From contig NZ_QGGR01000033.1 of assembly GCF_003148685.1 (NCBI RefSeq), positions 1 to 64,000 on the forward strand: a DNA stretch of 64,000 nucleotides, read 5' to 3'. Origin of the DNA: Actinoplanes xinjiangensis (GTDB lineage: Bacteria; Actinomycetota; Actinomycetes; Mycobacteriales; Micromonosporaceae). This document shows, piece by piece, positions 8,988-16,745 of the stretch; within the stretch, counting starts at the first letter, position 1; every line of letters begins with the position of its first letter. Both the position numbers and the translations under genes were made by a program. The notes under the pieces are model-generated. The model saw nothing but the letters and a program-made list of their open reading frames with translations, had not been told where the DNA came from and did no database searches.

Positions 8988-9100
8988 GGCGATGGTCTTC
9001 CTGATTCGGGGGGACACCAAACATGCGTCGATGTCCCCCGGTCCACCAAACATTGCCGGGAATTGATCCACTTCGGTCCACGGCCCGTATGGTTACGGCC

Positions 9101-9551
9101 GTGTCCCCTGTCCTGACCAACGCGCGGACGCTCGGTCCGTGGCGGGCGATCCTCGGATTCGCCGCTGGTCAGTCTGGCCGCCGACATGGTCTACGAGGGA
9201 GCCCGCTCGATCACCGGCCCACTGCTCGCCGGACTGGGCGCCTCCGCTCTCGTGGTCGGCCTCGTCACCGGCGCCGGGCTGCTGTTCCGGCTCGTGTCCG
9301 GCCCGCTCGCCGATCGCACCGCCCGGTAGTGGGCGCTCACCGTCACCGGCTACGGGCTGACCGCGGTGTGCGTACCGCTGCTGGCCACGGCCTACGGGGT
9401 CTTCGCCGCGGTGCAGGGCGTCGCGGCCCTGGCCGGCGGGCTGCTGGCCGGGGCCCTCTACGAGCAGTCCCTGACCGCGCTGGCCGTGGTCCTGGCCGGG
9501 GCGCAACTGGCCTCCGCCGTCCTGCTCACGGTGACGCTGAGGATGCGCTGA
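9101..9551 (+). pseudogene. MFS transporter pseudogene (frameshift, nonsense, internal deletion)
   Basis: The GTG at 9101 opens a frame reading NARTLGPWRAILGFAA. A two-base loss near 9168 moves the continuation into another frame: LVSLAADMVYEGARSITGPL, an MFS first-helix motif. An in-frame TAG at 9327-9329 stands where the family has tyrosine in ADRTGRYWALT. The sequence then jumps from the third or fourth helix (VCVPLLATAYG) to the last two helices (VQGVAALAGGLLAGALYE). About 150 codons remain of a usual 400, so roughly 200 residues are deleted. Three independent lesions make function very unlikely. Confidence 0.85.
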
Positions 9552-9566
9552 TCAGGCCTTGTCGTG

Positions 9567-10128
9567 TCACGGTTTGGTGGCGACCACCACCAGGTTGAAC
9601 CCGGTGTCGGCGGCCAGCACCGGGTCGGCGAACCCCGCCCGTGCCAGCAGCTCCAGGCGCTGCGCCGGGCCGCCCAGGGTGCCCGGCCCGTACGCGCCGG
9701 GCTGGGCCAGCGAACCCGGTGTGCAGAGGGCGGTCGGCGACGCGTACCCGATCCGGGTGATCGGCATCCCGATCGTGCCGGTCCAGTCGTCGGCCGCCCA
9801 CGGTTCGACCGCCATCTCGACCAGCCCCGGAACCGCCGGGAACCAGACCTGGGCGAGCTGGTTGACGTACGCCGTCCGGAAATACCGTTCGATGCCGTGA
9901 TAGGTGCAGCCGGGCACCTCGTCCCCGGGCAGGCCGCCGTCGGAGCGGAACGCCGCCTCCAGGTGCTCCAACGACAGGAAGTAGCCGGTGATGATCTCGC
10001 CGGCCGCCACCAGGTAGGCCGGCGAGTCCACCACCGACAGTGCCAGCGCATGCTCGGACGGCAGCTCGAACCGGTCCCGTCGACCGTCACGTAGCCGGAC
10101 ACGGCGAGCCGGCGCAGCCACTCGGTGA
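9567..10128 (-). pseudogene. Methyltransferase pseudogene lacking its SAM-binding core
   Basis: Read on the minus strand it resembles Rv2258c-like SAM methyltransferases with a winged-helix N-terminus. LVTEWLRRLAVSGYVTVDG is in one frame; a one-base loss near 10078 shifts it to RFELPSEHALALSVVDSPAY. The helical segment continues to WFPAVPGLVE and joins straight to the C-terminal VEPWAADDWTGTIG and GFNLVVVATKP. The roughly 120-residue Rossmann domain that binds SAM is absent. Frameshift plus loss of the catalytic domain make this a remnant. Confidence 0.8.
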
Positions 10129-10131
10129 CCA

Positions 10132-10218
10132 GACCCGCTGCGGCACACCCGCCAACGGAACGACCTCATCATCCCGGCGCAGCTCCACCGGCCCGAGCAC
10201 GCCAACCGTGATACCCAC
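10132..10218 (-). pseudogene. N-terminal fragment of a SARP/AfsR-type regulator
   Basis: From the GTG at 10218 the minus strand reads VGITVGVLGPVELRRDDE then VVPLAGVPQRV. This is the characteristic first 29 residues of SARP/AfsR regulators (LGPVEVRRDGRPV, GGPRQR). The similarity stops abruptly at the junction with the methyltransferase remnant, so only the first strands of the DNA-binding domain survive. It is too short to be functional. Confidence 0.6.
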
Positions 10219-10443
10219 CGCGCCATTCTCGCGGGCCGTGGCCCCGCCGATCACCCCGTTCACCCCGCTCTGCCAGGCATGCGACGTGCGGCCGGGCGGC
10301 GCCGCGACCCGGCATCCCGACGAAGCAGGCGCCGGACGGGCGGACGATCCGGGGACGGCGGGACCTCGCTCAGCCACCCGTCGGCGGCGGAAACCGGAAC
10401 TGTCCGGTCTCAGCGGTACGAGCTGGCCGTACGCGAAAGGGGA

Positions 10444-10449
10444 TAGCCT
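10444..10449 (+). promoter_or_regulatory. TAGCCT -10 element, probable leaderless start of the P450 gene
   Basis: TAGCCT ends seven bases before the GTG at 10457, the spacing expected if transcription begins at the start codon. No convincing ribosome-binding site lies in range, which fits a leaderless mRNA. The same arrangement recurs at 11650, 30397 and 52589. Confidence 0.45.
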
Positions 10450-10456
10450 GCGCCGG

Positions 10457-11626
10457 GTGGACCTTGAGTTTTCGGACCCGTCGTTCGTCCGCGATCCGTA
10501 TCCCGCGCTGGCTCGGCTGCGGGAGCAGGCCGCCCTGGGCTTTCACGAGCCGAGCGGGCGCTGGCTGGCGGTGAGCCACGCCGCCGTCGACGCCGTGCTG
10601 CGGGACCGGCGACTGGGACGGTTCTGGCGGGACGAGGAGCCGGCCGCGGTCTTCGAGCCGTTCAACCTGCTGCACCGGCATCAGATGATGGAGAACGAGC
10701 CACCGGTCCACACCCGGCTGCGGGCGCTGGTGGCGAAGGCGTTCGCGCGGGGGCACGTGGAACGGCTGCGGGCCACCGTCGCGGCCGAGGCGACGGCCCT
10801 CGTCGAGGCGGCCGGAGCCGATTTCGATCTGTTGACGGATCTCGCCGAGCCGCTGGCGGTGACGGTGATCGCCGAGCTGCTGGGGGTTCCGGCGGACGAG
10901 CGGCACCGGCTGCGGCCCTGGTCGGCGGCGATGGTGCGGATGTACGAGGTGAGCCGCACCCCCGAGGTGGAGGCCGCCGCGCTGGAGGCCTGCCGGGAGT
11001 TCGCCGGGTACATGCGGGAGCTGGCCGAACGCAAGACCGCCGAGCCGGGGGACGATCTGATCAGTCACCTGGTGTCGGTGCGGGACGGCTCCGACCGACT
11101 GTCCGCCGAGGAGCTGGTGGCCTCGGCGATCCTGCTGCTCAACGCGGGTCACGAGGCATCGGTCAACGGGCTCGGCAACGGGATGGTGGCGCTGCTGGAC
11201 CACCCGCGGGAGCTGGCCCGGCTGCGCGCCGACCGGGAGCTGGTGCCGACAGCGGTGGAGGAGATGCTGCGCTACGACTCCCCCTCGCAGCTGTTCGTGC
11301 GGACGGCGGCGGCCGACGTGGAGATCGGTGGGGTGACGGTTCCGGCGGGGGCGGAGGTGGCGGCGCTGCTCGGGGCCGCGAACCGGGATCCGGCGGTGTT
11401 CGCCGACCCGGACCGCTTCGATGCGGGCCGGGTGCCGAACACGCACATGAGTTTCGGGGCGGGCCTGCACTTCTGCCTCGGGGCTCCGCTCGCCCGGATC
11501 GAGATGCAGGCGGCGCTGACCGCTCTGCTCGAGCGTGCGCCACGGCTGGAACTGGCCGCCGAACCGGTCCGGACGCCGGGGTTCGTGCTGCGCGGCTACG
11601 AGTCCGTCCGGCTCGATGTCCAGTGA
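10457..11626 (+). CDS. Cytochrome P450
   Basis: Soluble bacterial class I P450 of 389 residues. The heme ligand is Cys340 in FGAGLHFCLGAPLAR. The K-helix ExxR is in EEMLRYDSP, and the I-helix reads LLNAGHEASVNG, where the usual acid-threonine pair is replaced by EAS. The substrate is unknown. No ferredoxin, reductase or biosynthetic genes are adjacent, so electrons must come from partners elsewhere. The start is inferred from family alignment at DPSFVRDPYPALARLR and the leaderless-type promoter; the open frame extends further upstream without similarity. The next gene in the same direction is a lipid kinase 35 bp away with its own promoter-like element. Confidence 0.92.
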   Translation: MDLEFSDPSFVRDPYPALARLREQAALGFHEPSGRWLAVSHAAVDAVLRDRRLGRFWRDEEPAAVFEPFNLLHRHQMMENEPPVHTRLRALVAKAFARGHVERLRATVAAEATALVEAAGADFDLLTDLAEPLAVTVIAELLGVPADERHRLRPWSAAMVRMYEVSRTPEVEAAALEACREFAGYMRELAERKTAEPGDDLISHLVSVRDGSDRLSAEELVASAILLLNAGHEASVNGLGNGMVALLDHPRELARLRADRELVPTAVEEMLRYDSPSQLFVRTAAADVEIGGVTVPAGAEVAALLGAANRDPAVFADPDRFDAGRVPNTHMSFGAGLHFCLGAPLARIEMQAALTALLERAPRLELAAEPVRTPGFVLRGYESVRLDVQ

Positions 11627-11649
11627 ACACTGATGTGATCGCCGGACGG

Positions 11650-11655
11650 TAGGGT
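11650..11655 (+). promoter_or_regulatory. TAGGGT -10 element of the lipid kinase gene
   Basis: TAGGGT lies six bases upstream of the GTG at 11662, in the 35-bp gap after the P450 gene. There is no clear ribosome-binding site, consistent with a leaderless transcript. Confidence 0.4.
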
Positions 11656-11661
11656 CGGCCG

Positions 11662-12591
11662 GTGCGGACGAAGCAGGAGCTGACCGAGGACATCCGGCGC
11701 GAACGGCGGGCGGCGCTCGTCGTGAACGCGCGGTCACGGCGCGGGCGGCAGCTCTACGCCGACGCGCACGCCCGTCTGCTCGCCGCCGGGTTCGAGCTGC
11801 TCGGGTCGTATGCGGTGGACCGTCCCGGCGAGCTGGAGAAGTCACTGACCGCGGCGCTCGCCCATCACCCGGACCTCCTGGTCGCCGGCGGCGGTGACGG
11901 CACGATCAGCACGGCGGGGCGGATGCTCGCCCACCGCGACGTGGCTCTCGGTCTGCTGCCCCTCGGCACGACCAACAACTTCGCGCGTACGGTCGGCATC
12001 CTGCCCGATCTCGACGAGGCGATCGCGACGCTCGTCGACGGCAGGGTCATCGACGTGGATCTGGGCGTCGCCGGGGACATGTCGTTCACCAACCACGTCG
12101 GCGCGGGTCTGTCCGCCGAGATCATGATCAACGTGCCCGGCCGGCTGAAACGGGTGATCGGGCGGATCGCCTACCCGCTCACCGCGCTCGGCCTCCTGAC
12201 CCGGCACCGGCCGCTGCGGGTCACGGTGCGGGCCGACGGCCGGGAGCTCGTCCTCACCACCCACCAGGTCTATGTGGCGAACGGGGGTTTCCACGCCGGC
12301 CGTCCGATCACCGCGGACGCCCACGCCGACGACCGGCTGCTCGTCGCCTATCCCGTCGGTGGGGCGTCGAAGTGGGAGCTGGTGCGCGAGACCGCCCGCA
12401 ACGCGCTCACCGGCCACCGGCGCACGCTGCGCGACCAGCCGTTCCTCGCGGTCGGTGAACTGTGGCTGGAGACCGACCGGCCGGCGCACGTCGAGGTCGA
12501 CGGCGAGCCGTGCGGTGCGACACCGCTGCGGGTGGCCGTCGACCCCAACGCGCTGCGGATCATGGCCCCACCCGGCACCCCGGACCACTGA
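11662..12591 (+). CDS. Diacylglycerol kinase family lipid kinase (YegS/DgkB-like)
   Basis: Predicted ATP-dependent lipid kinase of 309 residues. The nucleotide-binding signature VAGGGDGTIS is at residues 74-83, and LGLLPLGTTNNFARTVGI provides the substrate and metal region. The C-terminal beta-sandwich domain ends in VEVDGEPCGATPLRVAV, as in the YegS/DgkB/BmrU group. These enzymes phosphorylate diacylglycerol or related lipids at the inner membrane face; the substrate here is unknown. The length is normal and no residue of the signature is missing. It ends 11 bp before the first palindromic repeat array, which may also serve as its terminator. Confidence 0.92.
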   Translation: MRTKQELTEDIRRERRAALVVNARSRRGRQLYADAHARLLAAGFELLGSYAVDRPGELEKSLTAALAHHPDLLVAGGGDGTISTAGRMLAHRDVALGLLPLGTTNNFARTVGILPDLDEAIATLVDGRVIDVDLGVAGDMSFTNHVGAGLSAEIMINVPGRLKRVIGRIAYPLTALGLLTRHRPLRVTVRADGRELVLTTHQVYVANGGFHAGRPITADAHADDRLLVAYPVGGASKWELVRETARNALTGHRRTLRDQPFLAVGELWLETDRPAHVEVDGEPCGATPLRVAVDPNALRIMAPPGTPDH

Positions 12592-12602
12592 CCGAACGAC
12601 TC

Positions 12603-12718
12603 GGCTGGTTCCCACCGTCGTCTCGAACCGGCCGAGACAGCGGTGACAGCCAGCCACCCGAAGTGGGCTGGTTCCCACCGTCGTCTCGGACCGGCTGAGA
12701 CAGCGGTGACAGCCAGCC
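12603..12718. repeat. Palindromic repeat array A, two 53-bp units at 63-bp period
   Basis: Units at 12603-12655 and 12666-12718. Each has a left arm beginning GGCTGG, a 9-base loop, and a right arm GAGACAGCGGTGACAGCCAG plus CC. Arms pair except for an inner 4-5 base bulge and, in this array, TCG for CTG in the left arm. The 10-bp spacer gives a start-to-start distance of exactly 63 bp. The array lies between the convergent lipid kinase and the hypothetical gene ending at 12758. Confidence 0.9.
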
Positions 12719-12757
12719 ACCCGGATCGGCGCGGCGGCGCGGCCGGGCCGCTCGGGA

Positions 12758-13840
12758 TCAGCGGGCCGTGCCGGCCTCGGGATCGGTGATCTTCGAGAGC
12801 CAGGTGGTCGCCTCGGCCGGGGGCAGGATCCGGTCGAGGGTGATCTCCGGGTGCATCAGGGGGTAGACGCGGCCGGTGTTCCAGGAGCGGGCGTAGGACG
12901 GCCGGTCGAGCACGACGACCCGGTGCCCCTCGACGACCGGGATGTCGGTGGGGCGGCCCTCGCCCCAGATCCGTTCGCCGTCGGCACCGAACAGCTCGAA
13001 CTGGCCGCGTACCCCACCGGCCGGCTGGAGGTCGGGGCCGTCGGTGGCGGCGGCGATCCAGGCCGCCGCGGGACGGGTGCCCTCGATCAGGCCCTGCGCC
13101 GGGTCGCCGATCAGGGTCGCGGCGAGCAGGGTGTGCAGTTGGAAGTTGTCACCGACCCCGCTGACGGTCAGCCGGAACGCCCGCCCGGACGGCCGGTGGA
13201 CGACCAGGAACGGTTCGTCGTCGAGCACCTGGAGCAGGCCGAACAGCCACGGCGCCGCGTCGGCGTAGTCGGTCATCGCGTCGGCCGCGGCGGCCAGCCG
13301 CTCGCGGCCGGGGAACGCCTGCCGTACCCGCTTCTGTTGCAGCGGCAGGAGCAGGCTGGGGATCCACTCGTCGACGGTGAAGAACGACTCGGTGAGCCGA
13401 ATGCCCTCCTCCCGGCCGATGCCGGTCTGCGCGGCGACCCGGGCGGCCCGGTCGATCAGCGCGTCGGCCTCCTCCTGGCTGCCGGGAGCCTCGAACGCCC
13501 CGCCGTCCTTCTCGGCCAGGACGGGGAACCGGACGGCCTGCTCGAGCCCGTCGGTGACCCGCTCGACCAGTACGTCGAGCAGCACGAACGGGTCGGCGCC
13601 GGCTTCGACCAGCCCGGCCGCGACCTGGGCCAGCTGGCCGCCGTTGCCGATCGACACCTGGCGCACCGCCGGGAGCAGCCGGCGGACGCCCTCGGTCAGC
13701 TCGTCCGGTCCGGCCGAGTCGAGGGAGCCGATGATGCCGCGCATCGCCGCCGACGACGCGTCCTCGTCGAGACCGATGACACCCTGAGCCAGATCTCCGC
13801 AGAAGTCCGGCAACGTGCGCTTCTTACGCCTCCACCACAT
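12758..13840 (-). CDS. Conserved hypothetical protein, 360 residues
   Basis: I do not recognise a named family. The protein starts MWWRRKKRTLPDFCGDLAQG and is predicted soluble. It has a helical N-terminal half (HEAT-like, leucine/alanine rich) and a mixed C-terminal half containing FLVVHRPSGRAFRLTVSGVGDNFQLHTLLAATL and VEGHRVVVLDRPSYARSWNT in separate segments. There is no signal peptide, no long membrane helix and no catalytic motif that I can name. It is read alone toward array A and ends 40 bp from it. Its upstream neighbour, a TauE/SafE transporter, is on the same strand with a 60-bp gap, so co-transcription is possible. No clear ribosome-binding site marks the ATG. Confidence 0.75.
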   Translation of the reverse strand: MWWRRKKRTLPDFCGDLAQGVIGLDEDASSAAMRGIIGSLDSAGPDELTEGVRRLLPAVRQVSIGNGGQLAQVAAGLVEAGADPFVLLDVLVERVTDGLEQAVRFPVLAEKDGGAFEAPGSQEEADALIDRAARVAAQTGIGREEGIRLTESFFTVDEWIPSLLLPLQQKRVRQAFPGRERLAAAADAMTDYADAAPWLFGLLQVLDDEPFLVVHRPSGRAFRLTVSGVGDNFQLHTLLAATLIGDPAQGLIEGTRPAAAWIAAATDGPDLQPAGGVRGQFELFGADGERIWGEGRPTDIPVVEGHRVVVLDRPSYARSWNTGRVYPLMHPEITLDRILPPAEATTWLSKITDPEAGTAR

Positions 13841-13900
13841 CGGCGCATCGTAGAAGCGCGATGCCGGGGTCCGCAGGGGACCCCGGCATCTCCGGTCGTC

Positions 13901-14851
13901 TCAGGCGTTGGCGGGCGCCTTGTCGTCGGGCACATTGTCGGAAGTGGTGGCACCCTCCGCCTCGGCGATGATCCGCTGGTCCTCGCGGGCGTGCTTGCGG
14001 TACTGGAGCACCGAGTAGACGACCGCCGCGGCCCAGGCGACGTAGATGACGCCGTACAACCCGTAGCGGACACCGTCGGGGGCGTCGATCCAGTCGCTGC
14101 GCAGCAGGGACCGGGTGTTCGTCAGGATGATCACGCCGCCGACCGCGGCCCCGAGGACCCGCGGCGGGATGTGGCGGACCAGCCAGGCGGCGATCGGTGC
14201 GGCGATGACGCCACCGATCAGCAGGGCGAGGGCCCAGCCGTAGTCGATGTTCTCGCTGCCGATACCCAGGATGAAGCCGAGGCTCGCGGCGATCGCGACG
14301 AGGAACTCGCTGGTGTCGATCGAGCCGATCGTCTTGCGGGGCTCCAGCCGGCCGCTGGCCAGGATCGCCGGGGTGCCGACCGGGCCCCAGCCGCCGCCAC
14401 CGGTGGCGTCGACGAAGCCGCCGACCAGGCCGAGCGGGGTGAGGAACCGCTTGCGCAGCGGCTTGCCGAGCTGCCCCTTGGGCAGGCCCTGGAAGGTGAA
14501 CCGGACGAACACGTAGAGACCGAGGACCAGCAGGATGACCGCCATCAGTGGCGCGGCGACCTCGGTGGAGATGTTGGAGAGCACGGTGGCTCCGGCGAAG
14601 GCGCCGATCGCGCCCGGCACGCCGATCCTCAGGACGACCTTCCAGTCGACGTTGCCGAACCGCCAGTGCGCGATGCCGGAGACCAGGGTGGTGCCGATCT
14701 CGGCGAGGTGCACGGTGGCCGAGGCGGCCGCCGGGTTGGTGCCGATCGCGAGGAGGAGCGTGGTCGAGGTCACGCCGTAGGCCATGCCCAGGCTGCCGTC
14801 GACGAGCTGAGCGCCGAGCCCGACCAGGGCTAGGAGGAGGAGCTTCTGCAT
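13901..14851 (-). CDS. TauE/SafE family membrane exporter
   Basis: Polytopic protein of 316 residues with about eight helices. The family repeats are visible as VGLGAQLVDGSLGMAYGVTS near the N-terminus and LVGGFVDATGGGGWGP in the middle, each with the GxxxD/DATGGGG signature. TauE/SafE proteins export sulfite, sulfoacetate or related organic anions; nothing next to it fixes the substrate. The C-terminal 50 residues are soluble and charged. It has its own promoter region (14899-14928) with inverted and direct repeats, suggesting specific repression or activation. Confidence 0.88.
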   Translation of the reverse strand: MQKLLLLALVGLGAQLVDGSLGMAYGVTSTTLLLAIGTNPAAASATVHLAEIGTTLVSGIAHWRFGNVDWKVVLRIGVPGAIGAFAGATVLSNISTEVAAPLMAVILLVLGLYVFVRFTFQGLPKGQLGKPLRKRFLTPLGLVGGFVDATGGGGWGPVGTPAILASGRLEPRKTIGSIDTSEFLVAIAASLGFILGIGSENIDYGWALALLIGGVIAAPIAAWLVRHIPPRVLGAAVGGVIILTNTRSLLRSDWIDAPDGVRYGLYGVIYVAWAAAVVYSVLQYRKHAREDQRIIAEAEGATTSDNVPDDKAPANA

Positions 14852-14898
14852 GTCGGACCGCCGGAGTAGGGAGGGGCAATTCCTAGTTCTTGGATCGG

Positions 14899-14928
14899 AG
14901 AATAGAAGCCTAGTTGGTAAGTAGGCAA
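14899..14928 (-). promoter_or_regulatory. Promoter with operator-like repeats upstream of the TauE/SafE gene
   Basis: On the minus strand, TTGCCT (14928-14923) and TATTCT (14904-14899) are separated by 18 bases, a reasonable housekeeping promoter. An imperfect inverted repeat, CCTACTT-ACC-AACTAGG, overlaps the -35. The half-site AACTAGG occurs again 27 bp downstream, flanking the -10. Such repeats suggest a regulator site; the regulator is not identifiable. Confidence 0.4.
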
Positions 14929-14967
14929 GGCATCAATCGCCACAGGCACTGACACGCATGTTGCAGA

Positions 14968-15363
14968 ATGACCACCGTGAGTGACGCTGATGACGTGCGC
15001 CGGCTTGCCCTCTCCCTGCCCGAGACCGAGGAGATCGACAGCGACGGCTTCGACTTCCGGGTGGCCGGCAAGGGATTCGTCTGGTCATATCCGGAACGTC
15101 TACCCGGGAAACCGCGCGTGATCCGTACCGATGTGGCGGTTCTGTACGTCGGCGACGAGGCGGAGAAACAGGCTCTGCTGCTCGGCGAGCCCGACATGTT
15201 CTTCACCACACCCGGCTACGACGGGCTGCCCCTCGTGATGCTGCGACTGGAGCAGACCTCCCCCGAACGGCTGAGAGAGCTGATCACCGATGCGTGGCGG
15301 ATGCGGGCCCCCGACGACGTCGAGGCCGGCCTGACGGCCGGCCTCGACAGTGAACTGCGGTGA
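14968..15363 (+). CDS. MmcQ/YjbR family protein (DUF419)
   Basis: Small soluble protein of 131 residues with the YjbR fold. Markers are LALSLPETEE at the N-terminus, FRVAGKGFVWSYPE and VAVLYVGDEAEKQALL in the middle, and PDMFFTTPGYDGLPLVMLRL before the C-terminal helix containing ELITDAWRMRAP. Members have a double-wing DNA-binding-like fold but no settled function. A GTG three codons downstream (14977) is an alternative start. It is convergent with the copper operon: its stop at 15361-15363 abuts the ycnI stop with no room for a separate terminator. Confidence 0.85.
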   Translation: MTTVSDADDVRRLALSLPETEEIDSDGFDFRVAGKGFVWSYPERLPGKPRVIRTDVAVLYVGDEAEKQALLLGEPDMFFTTPGYDGLPLVMLRLEQTSPERLRELITDAWRMRAPDDVEAGLTAGLDSELR

Positions 15364-16074
15364 TCAGGGGCGCGGTGTAGCGGCCTTGCGGTAGGCGAGC
15401 AGGCCCAGGATCAGGCCGGCCAGACCGGCGACCAGGCCGGCGATGCCGAACGCCGTGCCGTTGCCACTGTCGCCCTCCTCGGCGGCGGCCTCGGTGGTCG
15501 GGGCCGGGGCCGCGGCGGACGGGGTGGCGGCCGATGCGCCGGCGAGCTTCAGGACCGGCGCCGGGCTCTCCGGCTCGGTGCCGTCGGTGGTCGGCTCGTC
15601 GATCCAGCGGACCACGGCTCCGTCGGAGTACGTCTGGAGCGCCTTGAAGACGATCTGGTCGGTCGCCGGCAGCGGCCCGAGCGACACGTCGAACTCCTGG
15701 AACGTGCCCGGCTTGATCTCCGAACCGGCGGCGGCGGTCCAGGTGATCTTCGTGACCGCCTCGGTGATCTCGCTGTCGTGGACCTTGACCGGGGTGGCCA
15801 GCTTCGACTTCTCGGCCACCGCCGTCCAGCCCGGCACCGGCTTGACCGACACCGACCCGATCGGGCTCTCCGCCGGCAGGTTGACCTCCAGCTTGGTGGT
15901 CGACGCGGTGTCGCTCTCGTTCGGGACCCGGAACGCCACCTTCGTGTAGCCGCCCTGGGTCGCGGTGCTCGGGTTGACGGTCACGTGCGCGGCCGCCGGC
16001 CCGGCCAGGCCGAGCACGAAGGCGGCGGCGACGGCGGAGACGGTGGCGGCACGCCGCAGTGCGGTCTGCTTCAT
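15364..16074 (-). CDS. ycnI: YcnI-family copper-binding membrane-anchored protein (DUF1775)
   Basis: Secreted, C-terminally anchored protein of 236 residues. A Sec signal peptide ends at GPAAA, leaving a mature N-terminus HVTVNP whose first histidine is the copper ligand characteristic of DUF1775. The beta domain (about 30-185) is followed by an alanine/proline/threonine linker and a final helix (GIAGLVAGLAGLILGLLAY) with basic residues inside. It probably holds or relays Cu(II) outside the membrane. The ATG at 16074 has AAGGGG six bases upstream; an ATG at 16089 would overlap copC. It is the last gene of the copper operon, 11 bp after copC. Confidence 0.92.
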   Translation of the reverse strand: MKQTALRRAATVSAVAAAFVLGLAGPAAAHVTVNPSTATQGGYTKVAFRVPNESDTASTTKLEVNLPAESPIGSVSVKPVPGWTAVAEKSKLATPVKVHDSEITEAVTKITWTAAAGSEIKPGTFQEFDVSLGPLPATDQIVFKALQTYSDGAVVRWIDEPTTDGTEPESPAPVLKLAGASAATPSAAAPAPTTEAAAEEGDSGNGTAFGIAGLVAGLAGLILGLLAYRKAATPRP

Positions 16075-16085
16075 GGGGGACCCCT

Positions 16086-16745
16086 TCACGCCTTGCGGCG
16101 ACGGATGAACAGGAAAGCGGCGCCGGCGGCGAGGACGACCACGATACCGGCGATCAGACCATAGATCGTTGTATCGGACGACTCTTCGGACTTCGGGGCC
16201 GTCTCGGTGAGAACCGCCGGAGTCGACGCGGCGGTGGTCGCGGCCGGCGCAGTCGCAGCCGCCGGGGACGGAGCCTCGGCCGTCGGCGCGGCGGCCGCCG
16301 CCGGATCGTTCACGGTGAACCGGTACGACCCCTTGACGGTGTGCCCATCGGTGGAGACCACCTGGTAGGCGACCGTGTAGACGCCGTTGACGAGCGGCGC
16401 GGCGAGGCTCACCATGCCGGTCGCCCCGTCCACCTTCGGCGCCGAGGTCTCGACCTTGGCCTTGGCGGCGTCACTGAGCGTGATGATGGTGTAGTCGGGA
16501 TCCAGCTTCTGCAGGAATCGCAACTTCACCTCGGACGGTGACTTCTTCAGCGTCGCGTTCTTGTCCGGGTTCGCCTCGGCCAGCGCGTTGTGCGCCCACG
16601 CCGGAGCGCCCGGCAGCAGGACGGCCAGCAGCGCGGCCAGGGCCAGCAGCGGCCGGCTCAGGCGAGCACCGGCTCGCCGATCCAGCCGCCCTCGGCGCAG
16701 CCCGGGGGAATGGCGAAGACCGCGGATCCGATCGGTGTGGTCCAT
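16086..16745 (-). CDS. copC: CopC-type periplasmic/extracellular copper-binding protein
   Basis: Exported CopC-domain protein with a C-terminal anchor. The signal peptide ends APAWA, giving mature HNALAEANP, so the N-terminal histidine needed for the Cu(II) site is present. A second ligand histidine is in VVSTDGHTVKGSYRF. After the beta-barrel (about 50-150) come an alanine/proline linker, one helix (GLIAGIVVVLAAGAAFLF) and the tail RRRKA. No CopD domain is fused. The start is uncertain: ATG 16745 overlaps the peroxidase gene by 88 bp, and no ATG or GTG lies nearer the signal peptide, so an unusual start around 16665 is possible. Confidence 0.9.
   Translation of the reverse strand: MDHTDRIRGLRHSPGLRRGRLDRRAGARLSRPLLALAALLAVLLPGAPAWAHNALAEANPDKNATLKKSPSEVKLRFLQKLDPDYTIITLSDAAKAKVETSAPKVDGATGMVSLAAPLVNGVYTVAYQVVSTDGHTVKGSYRFTVNDPAAAAAPTAEAPSPAAATAPAATTAASTPAVLTETAPKSEESSDTTIYGLIAGIVVVLAAGAAFLFIRRRKA

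Noticed and set aside
10457..12591. Natural-product biosynthetic cluster around the P450
   Set aside because: Only a P450 and a lipid kinase with separate promoters; the methyltransferase, MFS and SARP pieces nearby are dead fragments.
12603..12718. Plain rho-independent terminators for the palindromic arrays
   Set aside because: No T tracts follow, arrays also occur between divergent genes, and the fixed 63-bp phasing is not needed for termination; a secondary terminator role is still possible.
12851..14833. Plus-strand frame of 660 codons
   Set aside because: Antisense to both the hypothetical gene and the TauE/SafE gene and running through their intergenic gap; composition is typical of GC-rich shadow frames.
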